From assembly GCA_017311315.1 (NCBI GenBank), contig CM029642.1:14339624-14403623 (forward strand): a DNA stretch of 64,000 nt, in the 5' to 3' direction. The notes under the pieces were generated by a model, which saw only the letters and a program-made list of their open reading frames with translations, searched no databases and had not been told where the DNA came from. Shown in pieces: positions 56,568 through 64,000 of the stretch (the first letter of the stretch is position 1; every line of letters begins with the position of its first letter). The position numbers and the translations under genes are program-made. The stretch comes from Dendrocalamus latiflorus (taxonomy: Eukaryota > Streptophyta > Magnoliopsida > Poales > Poaceae).

Positions 56568-58482
56568 CCGAATTTTTTCTATTTTAGCTTTTTTTTAAAA
56601 AATATTCACATTTAGACCCCTGGTAGTTTTAATTCCGTTTTTGGACCCAGGGGGTCGGAGCCGTGACCCACGGCGCCGAGGTATCACGTCTCGGCGCCGT
56701 GGTCCACGGCGCCGAGGTGGCACGCCCGCACCAGCGTGGCGGCCCGCGTGGCGCCGACGTGGCAGGCACCTCGGAGCCGTGGATCACGGCGCTGAGCTCG
56801 GAGTCGTGGATCACGGCTCCGAGCTGCCTGCCACGTCTGCAGACACTCGGCTGTTTAGGGTTTGCACCGATCAGCCTTTTTTCGCAAAATGAATTACTAG
56901 TTGTATTTTTTATTTGGATTATTTAATTATAGTAATATTATGTAATATATTTATTTATTTATAGAGAGCAAAAAATACGACATATGTTTTGAAAATTCGT
57001 TATGTATTGCAGATGATACATGTTGGAAATTTTTTGTAGATTGACATAGTTTGACAATGTCGCCTGCGCTCCTTCCCTCGCTCAGCGCGCCGGCGCCTGC
57101 GCGCAGCTCCGCCACCGCTACAGCTCACCTCCTTCTCGCGACCTCTCTTCTCGGGGAGTCCACCAACCGTACCATGGGGCAGAGGGGAGATGCCAGCTCC
57201 CTCTCACAGCCTCTGCACCTCTTCAGTGCATCTCCTCTCTCCCTGCTTCGCGTGAGCCGAACGCAGCCGGGGAAATATCTCCCGGGGAACCCACCTTGCG
57301 CTGGCTATAAGAGCCTAATTCCACCTCCCAGCAACTTCTGGCATCCTCACAAATCCCCTCCTCCAGTTAATCGAGCTTCCGTCGCCCGAGTCGCCGGCAA
57401 TCGCCATTCCTGCGTCGGTGAGCCCTAGAGCCATTCTCCCAATTTAATCGATTATTTTCTAATTCAATGCACTGACATAATCCTCGTTATCTCTGGAACA
57501 CAATGGTGCACCCGCCGGAGCTCGAGCGTCTTCCTAGGCCCGGGGCAACGGAGGTCGCCGTCTGCCGAAGAGCCCTCACCGTGGCCAGCCCAGTCGAGCT
57601 GTCCCCGAGGTCAATCGCCTTCTCCAGTACACTCCTTAGAGTCCGTAGATGGTGAAAATGCCTTCAATTTAGCCGATGAGCCTCTAGGTGTTAATGGCGC
57701 CACTGCGAACACCACCTCCTTTCCGGCCACCGCCAGCCATGGCCATTTCTCCACTCATTTCCCAAAAAGCCAAAATGGAAACTCTACTTACAATCGCACC
57801 TTTTGGTAAAAGCTATCCCCTGTGAGCGTCCCTGTCCTCGCCGCGCCACCACCGGTGAAGAACTCTGTTCTGCCGCCACGGTCGGGGGTCGGGAGGAAGA
57901 CGACGACGCTCCGCCGTCGATCTCGTTCCATCCGAGCATCGGTTCGGGATTAAATCCCGCTATAATTAAATAATCTACAAAACTATGTCAATCTACAAAA
58001 AATTTCCAACATGTATCATCTGCAATACATAACGAATTTTCAAAACATATGTCGTATTTTTTGCTCTCTATAAATAAATAAATAAATATATTACATAATA
58101 TTACTATAATTAAATAATCCAAATAAAAAATACAACTAGTAATTCATTTTGCGAAAAAAGGCTGATCGGTGCAAACCCTAAACAGCCGAATGTCTGCAGA
58201 CGTGGCAGGCAGCTAGGCGCCACGTGGCAGGCAGCTCGGAGCCGTGATCCGAGCTCGGCGCCATGATCCACGGCTCCGAGGTGCCTACCACGTCGGCGCC
58301 ACGCGGGCCGCCACGCTGGTGCGGGCGTGCCACCTCGGCGCCATGGACCACGGCGTCGAGACGTGATACCTCGGCGCCGTGGGTCACGGCTCCGACCCCT
58401 GGGTCCAAAAACGGAATTAAAACTACCAGAGGTCTAAATGTGAATATTTTTCAAAAAAGAGGCTAAAATAGAAAAAATTCGG
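56568..58482. mobile_element. Mutator-like foldback element (Pack-MULE candidate)
   Basis: A perfect 9-bp duplication ccggacgca flanks it (56,559-56,567 and 58,483-58,491). The ends ccgaattttttctatttt and aaaatagaaaaaattcgg begin very long inverted repeats: left arm 56,568-57,052 and right arm 57,980-58,482, highly similar apart from an extra segment in the right arm. The arms are rich in cggcgccgaggt / acctcggcgccg words. The 9-bp TSD and long TIRs define a Mutator-like element. The centre (57,053-57,979) is GC-rich gene-like sequence with no transposase. It sits inside the LTR element at 55,584. Confidence 0.9.
57057..57428 (+). CDS. Possible captured gene fragment inside the Mutator-like element
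   Basis: A 124-codon frame starts MSPALLPSLSAPAPARSS. It is Ser/Pro/Leu-rich and ends with a tag after CVGEP. A TATA-like ggctataagagcc at 57,303-57,315 and splice-like caatcgccattcctgcgtcggtgagc at 57,395-57,422 suggest the stretch may instead be promoter, leader and first-exon end of a captured grass gene on the plus strand. No domain is recognised, so coding status is uncertain. Confidence 0.25.
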   Translation: MSPALLPSLSAPAPARSSATATAHLLLATSLLGESTNRTMGQRGDASSLSQPLHLFSASPLSLLRVSRTQPGKYLPGNPPCAGYKSLIPPPSNFWHPHKSPPPVNRASVARVAGNRHSCVGEP

Positions 58483-58491
58483 CCGGACGCA

Positions 58492-58897
58492 GCAGCATTC
58501 TCATGACGATGGCTATGACCACCATCATTGGCCTCATGCCGACTTTCCTCATGACTTGTCCTCACCGACGCCGTTCGTTGCCATTCGCCATTGGCATCGC
58601 CACTACACACGTCACATGTGACACCAGTACACAACCAGTCTTGCCGTGGCCGCACAGACCTCCATCGTTGTGTTCTTGGGTGCTTGTTGCTATAGCCAAC
58701 TCATCGCCAATGCTTTGTGCACCTTCGCCCAACGCACGCCGCTGCATGCGCCATTGCATCGACCCAAACGCACATTGCCATCCTACCGACACACAGTCAG
58801 CTACGGAAGCCTTTCGCCTCAGCCTCTTCTCCAACTCACAAGAATTACCTCGGCATCTTCTCCAATGCACGAAGAATACCAAGACTCTGATACCAAT
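58492..58897. other. Internal region of the minus-strand LTR element
   Basis: The frames on both strands are short with no gag or pol signature. The minus strand carries the primer-binding site at 58,878-58,896 and a Cys-poor frame toward lower coordinates, probably eroded leader sequence. Confidence 0.5.
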
Positions 58898-59772
58898 TGT
58901 TGGCTTAGCCATGGAACAGAATGCGCACACATGGTGGTCGAAACTCACACGAACACCTCTAATCAACTCAAGACACATAAGAACTTTTGCGCTGCACCAA
59001 TCCACTACAGCCTTTTCATTTTCTCTTCTATTTATAGACCCAGATTACAAGTACACAAGCTAACAAATTGCCTGAGTCTTCTGGCCATGATCCCAATGGT
59101 TTCGCACTAATAGAATGTCCGAGATCTTTGGCCATGGCCGTTTGCCCACGCTACTTCGACCAAGACTGCTCTACCATGGCTTCTCGATCACGTCTTGTTG
59201 ACCGTGGCAATCTGACCGCTTCATTGACCATGGCTTATCGACCACGGTACTTCGACCACATCTCCAACCATGGCTTCCCGTCGACCACTTCACCAACCAT
59301 GGTTTGCCAACCATGGCTCTTTGACCGCTTCTCTGACCACACAGGTCTTCCAAGCACTGATCAATCCATTATAGCTTTGACTACTACATGTACGACACTA
59401 TAGCTATGATCACTGTATCTACGACCACTGCTACAGTACTCATCTGAGCACCGTCTGCTACAGTATTCCTCCAAGTACCATCTGCTACAGTACTCCTCTG
59501 AGCACTCGAAGGCAATGAAAACCACTCGAAGGTAACAAAACCACTCGGAGCAGACAAAAACCACTCGGAACCGACTGAAGCCACTCAAAACTACTCGGAA
59601 CAGACAAAGACCACTTGGAATCGATTGAAACCACCCAGAGACCCTCAGAACTACTCGGATTCAAAACCTATCCCTGTGATCGATCAAAACTTTCGCAAAT
59701 GCAAATTCCGAAGCAATCCAAATATCAATTATTTATCATCATATTAATCACAACCATCTACATGGTCTAACA

Positions 59773-60312
59773 CCAACCGTCCTCCTCCCAGGCTCCCGTA
59801 TGGTCAGCTAAAGCTTGCCTCCGTTCTTCGTCCTCCTGCTCCTTGGCGCCATCTCCCACCACGGGGGTCGTGGTCGTCGGCGGCTTGACATCCGGGGATG
59901 GCGCTTTGATGCCGTACCTCAGCCGCCTCTCGCCCAACTCGCGCGTCCGGGACTTGAGCTCCCGGATCTGCATCACGATACGGTGGCGGGTCAGCATGGT
60001 CCGCACCGGCCGGAGGCAGCCGAGGAGGCCCCCCGCCGTGGGAGGGCGGGCGCCGAGGGACTGAACGTAGCGGTCGATGCAGTTCTGGGTGTCGGTGGCG
60101 AGGTCCCGGACCTGCCTCGTCCACGCCAGGACCTGGTTGTTGGGTTTGTCGACGTTGGCCAGGTCCAGGAGGAAGCCGTTCATGATCTCCATCTCGTCCT
60201 TGATGAACCGCACGTCGCCCCGGACGCCGCGCAGCAGCTGCGCCTCCACGAGGAGCACCGACGAGAGGCGGCCCAGAAGCGAGTCGACGGTGCCCTGGGC
60301 GGTGCCGGCCAT
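59773..60312 (-). pseudogene. NLR coiled-coil (Rx_N) domain
   Basis: About 180 codons from the ATG at 60,312: four-helix Rx_N-type CC with RFIKDEMEIMNGFLLDLA (the EDVID-like region is divergent), then VLAWTRQVRDLATDTQNCID and LTRHRIVMQIRELKSRTREL, and a Pro/Thr-rich linker to the NB-ARC. It is open throughout. The codon run meets the LTR at 59,772 after WEEDGW; the continuing REVIGWL lies at 55,583. By itself it could produce a truncated CC protein ending a few codons into the LTR. Confidence 0.9.
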
Positions 60313-61176
60313 TTCTCTCTGTTTTTCTTTATTTTCTTCTCGTTTTTTGGTCCTTCGTTTTCTTATTTGTCTAGTTTGGCTGAGTATATATGTTTGTGGA
60401 ATTGGAGCTGGCGGATGGAATGGCAGGAACGTCAGCAGGTAGCGTTAGGCGCACAAGGATTTACCTAGAGCAGAGCTGAGGCACATATGTCTTACGTACG
60501 CATATACACGAGCATCCGCATGCGTGCATGCATGGCACAAGTAAAGAAGAACCAAGGCGTCTACATGGAAGTGTGCATGCATGCTAAGGCCGGGGACTAA
60601 TTCCATTCGTTCCAAACTAGCTTACAATTAAGCTAGGGTTTCCGGTTCGTCTTCTTTGCAAAGGCTACCTGCATGCGTGTGACACTCCGGTCCATGTTGG
60701 CTCATGTATGTGTGCACATGAATTTCTGGGTTAGTCCCACCTTGCTAGCTTACCTTGAGAAGCACTTACATATAAGCCTAGGAGTTCCAATGGTAGCACC
60801 CCCTGGTTAACCGTTTTGCGCGAAACGAGGATAAAAGTGCAAGCGGGTTGCTACGTGTGCGTGGCCTATCCAGAATGTGGTTAGGTCTGAACCAGTTTGG
60901 ACCCTAGAGCGTTACAATGAGCTGGGCATGGCAATTGGCAAAGAGCAATGGATGACGTGCGTCAGGCGCGCGCGTTTCGGGTTCCATTCGTGTTCATCAA
61001 TGAAGCTGTGCTGTACTACTCGTAGTTTCAACCTGCAAGCGTGCATGCATGGCACAAGTAAAGAAGAACCAATGCGTGTACCTGCATGGGCTGGACATGG
61101 CAAAGAGCAAAGTATGACGTGCGTCAGGCGCGTTTCGGGTTCCACTCGTGTTCATCACTGAAGATGTGCTGTACTA
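60313..61176 (-). promoter_or_regulatory. Upstream region of the NLR pseudogene
   Basis: A TATA-like minus-strand tatata motif lies near 60,386-60,392, about 75 bases upstream of the ATG. Further out, a block with gcatgcatggcacaagtaaa and gatgacgtgcgtcaggcgcg, then cgggttccaytcgtgttcat, is repeated (about 60,525-60,560 and 60,940-61,015 versus 61,045-61,170). No other gene was seen. Promoter assignment is inference from position. Confidence 0.4.
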
Positions 61177-61818
61177 TGTTAGTAATCCTTGGACGTGTGT
61201 TAGTTATGCATGGTAGACTTGCACGTAGGTTCTATTTTTAGCTACTGCATGCGCACGAGCACCGTTTCGTTGTGGTCGCCGTGCGCGTAGGAGATCGTGC
61301 CGAGAATAGCTCGCGCACGACCCTGGAACGATCGGTCGTGGGCAACATCGTGGACGTGGGGATGCACGCGTTCGTGGCGCGATGTGCGGCTAACCACCGG
61401 GAGTTCCTGCACTTTGTATTCAGTATATAAGGAGCAATAGACGATCTGAAAAGCAGCCGTTCCATTGCTGCACAAAAACACTTCGTGCTGTAGTTTCTTT
61501 TTGCTTGTACTCGCTGAGCCAAGCAGTCAGTCGAAGCCGACTTACGACCACGTTCACCGTGGTCGTAAGCTGGTGGTCGTAAGCGACTACGACCACGTCT
61601 ACGACTACGATCACTTCTACGACTACGATCACGTCTACGTCTACGACCACGTCTGCGACTACGTCCACGACTACGACTACGACTACGTCTACGACCACGT
61701 TGGAAGCTACGACCACGGTGGAGGCTACGACCACGTAGAAGCCTACGACCACGTTGAAGGCTACGACCACGTTAAAGGTGGTCGTAACGAGTTCGACCAC
61801 GACTGGAGAACTCTAACA
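61177..61818 (+). repeat. 5' LTR with tacgaccacg repeat array
   Basis: 642 bp. A TATA-like agtatataag lies at 61,421-61,430. From 61,541 to 61,790 it consists of short degenerate units of ctacgaccacgt / ctacgactacga, opening with a hairpin (cttacgaccacg, loop ttcac, cgtggtcgtaag; 61,541-61,569). The minus strand of this array gives a Val-rich artefact frame. Confidence 0.85.
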
Positions 61819-61872
61819 ATTGGTATCAGAGCCTTGCGCGTGCCTGGGTGGTCGTAAGCCTTCAAGCAGATC

Positions 61873-64000
61873 ATGTCTTCGCGAGGCCGAACAAGCAAGG
61901 GTGACGACTCCGGCGGCAGTAGGAGCAAGACTCCACTGCGCCGTTCGCAATCTCGACGTCCGACTCAGTCGCCGCCACGCCGAGGCCGCACCCGTGGGCC
62001 GCGCGAGGCCGTCGTCGAGCGCGTCATCCGAGACTCGGGCGGCTCGGGTCATTGGCCGCAACTGACGAAGGCCAACTACAATGAGTGGTCACTGCTCATG
62101 AAGCTCAAGCTCCAAGCGCGTTACCTGTGGGACGTCATCGAGCACGGCGATGCTGACTTCCACGACGACCGCACTGCGCTGGAGGCCATCTGCAGCAGCG
62201 TCCCCTCCGAGCTCGTCTCCACCTTGGCGACCAAGCCGTCGGCCAAGGAGGCATGGGAGGCCATCAAGACGATGCGCATTGGCGACGATCGGGTGCGGAA
62301 GGCGACCGCGCAAAACCTCCGGGCCGAGTACGAGCAGATCGCTTTCCGCGATGGGGAGTCGGTCGAGGATTTCGCCCTGCGTTTGACGAACATCGTACAG
62401 CGGCTGGCAACGCTCGGCGACCCGGAGCCGGACCACAAGGTGGTGGCCAAGTACCTGCGCGTCGCCCGACCGAGGTACAAGCAACTCGTCGTTTCTATTG
62501 AAACCCTTCTTGACATCTCCACGCTCTCGCTCGAAGAGGTGACGGGGAGACTCAAGGCGGCGGACGACGATGGACCTGCGCCAGCACAGACCATCAGCGG
62601 CAAACTGCTGCTCACGGAGGAGCAGTGGATCGAGCGCTACAAGAAGCGGGACCAAGAGTCCAGCCGTGGCGGGTCGGGCTCTGGTGGCCGCGGCAAGAGT
62701 CGCGGAAGAGGCCACGGTCGTGGCGCAGGCGGCAACGGTGACTCGCGGGCCGGCTCGAGCGCGAGCCGCGCCAGGCCCGACGACCTGTGCAGAAACTGCG
62801 GCAAGAAAGGCCACTGGGCAAAGGATTGCCGTGGGAAGAAGAAGGAGGAGCAGGCTCATGTGGTCCAGGATGACGAGCCCACTCTTCTACTCGCCCTCGG
62901 TGCAGTACAAGAGGAAAGTATCAAACCTCAAGCGCAGCCGTCGTCGATCACGGCAAACGTGGTCGTAAGCTCTCACGACCAGAGAAGACCTACGACCACG
63001 GCAAACGTGGTCGTAAGAAGACCTACGACCACGGCAAACGTGGTCGTAAGCTCTCACGACCAGTCGACCGCGTCACCAATCCACGACGATGGGCAACTCC
63101 ACCTCGTCGAGGACAAAGTTTTCGCTGCCTTCGACGTGTCAGGTGATCGAGACTCGAAGCGATGGGTCCTGGACACCGGCGCATCCAACCACATGTCGGG
63201 ATCCCGCGCGGCGTTCTCCAACCTCGACGCCAGCGTCACCGGGACGGTGCGGTTCGGAGACGGCTCCGTCGCCCACATCGAAGGGAGCGGCACCGTGCTG
63301 TTCTCGTGCAAGAATGGCGAGCACCGCGCTCTCGCTAACGTGTACTACCTGCCGCGCCTCACCGCCAACATCATCTCTGTTGGCCAGTTCGACGAGATCG
63401 GGTACCAGGTGCTGGTGGAGGACGGCGTGATGCGAATCCGCGACGAGGAGCGCCGCCTACTCGCCAAGATCCACCGCAATCCGGGCCGGCTGTACGTGCT
63501 CGACATCAACATCGCACGACCAGTCTGCCTGGCAGCACGCGCCGACGAGGATGCTTGGATCTGGCACGCCCGGTTCGGGCATATCCACTTCGTCGCGCTG
63601 CGCAAGATGGGAAGAGAGGGGTTGGTCCGAGGCCTGCCTCTGCTCACTCAGGTGGAGCAGGTGTGCAAAGCCTGCCTTGCCGGTAAGCACCGGCGGGCCC
63701 CATTTCCCCAGCGAGCACTGAGGCGGTCGGCAGAAGCACTTCAACTGCTCCACGAAGACCTCTGCGGCCCCATTTCGCCACCGACACCGAGCGGGAGCCG
63801 GTATTTTCTCTTGCTTGTCGATGACTATTCTCGCTACATGTGGCTATCGCTACTGCCCACCAAGGACGCCGCCGCGACGGCGATCAAGCGCATTCAGGCG
63901 GCGGCAGAGCGCAAGAGCGGGAAGAAGCTGTTGGCCTTAGGACAGATCGCGGAGGAGAGTTCGCCGTGACAGACTTCGTCAAGTACTGTGCCGAGCTTGG
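61873..64000 (+). pseudogene. Copia gag-protease-integrase frame, one frameshift
   Basis: 698 codons open to 63,969. Arg/Ser-rich N-terminus (1-45); gag (60-255, WPQLTKANYNEWSLLMKLKL); Gly/Arg-rich linker; CCHC knuckle with C306, C309, H314, C319; a repeated RRPTTTANVVV segment (about 362-393); aspartic protease DTGASNHM (434-441); GAG-pre-integrase with WHARFGH and CKACLAGK; integrase core start with FLLLVDDYSRYMW. The frame is lost near 63,940 by an apparent one-base deletion; integrase sequence (TDRGGEF type) continues in another frame to the window edge. GC-rich codon use contrasts with the AT-rich Copia at 49,402. Otherwise well preserved, so it is a young copy. Confidence 0.85.
62957..63062 (+). 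repeat. Hairpin repeats inside gag
   Basis: Two tandem units of tacgaccacg, loop gcaaa, cgtggtcgta (62,991-63,015 and 63,024-63,048) are bordered by gtggtcgtaagctctcacga on both sides. They encode the repeated RPTTTANVVV peptide and match the hairpin motif of the LTR. Confidence 0.85.

Larger units (their letters stand above)
55584..59772 (-). mobile_element. Minus-strand LTR element between NLR CC and NB-ARC parts
   Basis: Two similar LTRs: 58,898-59,772 (5' on the minus strand) and 55,584 to about 56,485 (3'). They share tctaatcaactcaagacaca, cttttgcgctgc, ccaatccactacagc, ctcttctatttatagac, and repeated ttcgaccacg / ggtactccg-type motifs. Next to the first, the minus strand reads ttggtatcagagtcttggt, a tRNA-Met-type primer-binding site; after the internal region comes aagattaaggggtgaa, a PPT. 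No gag or pol is present. Flanking 5-mers (tcccg and ccaac) do not match, so the target duplication has been lost or the ends are eroded. Confidence 0.75.
48650..60312 (-). pseudogene. CC-NB-LRR (NLR) resistance gene, decayed and split by two LTR elements
   Basis: Ordered minus-strand pieces follow a grass NLR. CC/Rx_N: 60,312-59,773 (from MAGTAQGTVDSLLGRLSSVL). NB-ARC start: 55,583-55,205 (REVIGWLTEEL, then FDHPCTSSWFDCKAW, EILQQVLQQV, KIKDHLRGKRILIV). NB-ARC end/ARC2: 55,106-54,822 and, after a frame change, 54,828-54,129. LRR: 54,128-54,056 and 49,401-48,650. The P-loop GxGGxGKT is missing (VIAITRTLSQEAEHSLVR occupies its place), kinase-2 is degenerate (RILIVAANDHMD then stop), the GLPL region is not found, and frameshifts occur near 55,290, 54,820, 54,128 and 48,815. 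Family role: intracellular pathogen sensing. This copy cannot make a working receptor. Confidence 0.9.
61177..64000 (+). mobile_element. Copia LTR retrotransposon, 5' half (runs off the window)
   Basis: The 5' LTR 61,177-61,818 has ends TGTTAG and CTAACA. It is followed directly by attggtatcagagcc, a Copia primer-binding site of the tRNA-Met type. The gag-pol frame begins at 61,873. The element entered one copy of a locally duplicated block, as the sequence up to gtgctgtacta matches the unbroken copy near 61,005-61,018. The 3' half and right LTR lie beyond the window. Confidence 0.9.

Noticed and set aside
55584..59772. Long NLR intron as the explanation for the CC to NB-ARC gap
   Set aside because: The gap has matching terminal repeats, a primer-binding site and a polypurine tract, so it is a retroelement and not an ordinary intron.
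61420..61800. Val-rich minus-strand frame of 126 codons
   Set aside because: An artefact of the tacgaccacg repeat array in the LTR.

Overview
The window is nuclear DNA of a grass (Poaceae, probably a panicoid; the genus cannot be named from sequence alone). The evidence is GT-AG split genes, GC-rich 5' coding ends, CYP72A-type P450s, a CC-NB-LRR resistance gene, and dense nested grass-type transposons: Copia LTR elements, an L1-type LINE, CACTA, hAT, Mutator-like and Tourist elements, and Helitrons. There is no bacterial operon, CRISPR or phage structure.

Layout. 1-11,060 is repeat-rich and gene-poor. It holds LTR and MITE debris, an orphan N-terminal fragment of a CC-NB-LRR gene on the minus strand near 2.6 kb, and a non-autonomous hAT element (8,406-9,848) with a clean 8-bp target duplication. 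11,061-16,122 looks like a Helitron carrying three host gene fragments in one orientation: a GIL1/DUF641-like piece, an EmBP-1/GBF-type bZIP piece, and the 3' half of a PPR4-like pentatricopeptide gene. The bZIP and PPR exons would splice together in frame.

16,123-28,830 is a tandem pair of CYP72A-type cytochrome P450 genes on the minus strand (528 and 525 codons, five exons each, both with intact catalytic motifs). Copy 1 has a 2.1-kb CACTA element in intron 3; copy 2 keeps the empty site. Small Helitrons and duplicated promoter sequence surround the pair. A third, broken CYP72A first exon lies on the plus strand at 36.7 kb.

28,838-36,660 is a transposon nest: an LTR fragment, a Tourist MITE, and a minus-strand Copia remnant whose right LTR was entered by a 3.6-kb CACTA element coding a TNP1-like and ULP1-protease protein. 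37,150-45,118 is a 5'-truncated L1-type LINE split by a gag-only Copia-type element (39,390-44,689, TSD agaag). 45,119-48,650 holds dispersed repeats, a degenerate short-period repeat array and a hAT MITE.

48,650-60,312 (minus) is one decayed CC-NB-LRR gene. It is split by a plus-strand Copia element (49,402-54,050) in the LRR part and by a minus-strand LTR element (55,584-59,772) between the CC and NB-ARC parts. The second element itself carries a 1.9-kb Mutator-like foldback element with 485-500-bp inverted repeats and a perfect 9-bp TSD. The window ends inside another Copia element (61,177 to the edge) with a long gag-protease-integrase frame and unusual repeated hairpins.

The only genes that look functional by sequence are the two P450s. 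The TNP1/ULP1 protein of the CACTA element and the bZIP-PPR chimera are possible expressed products.
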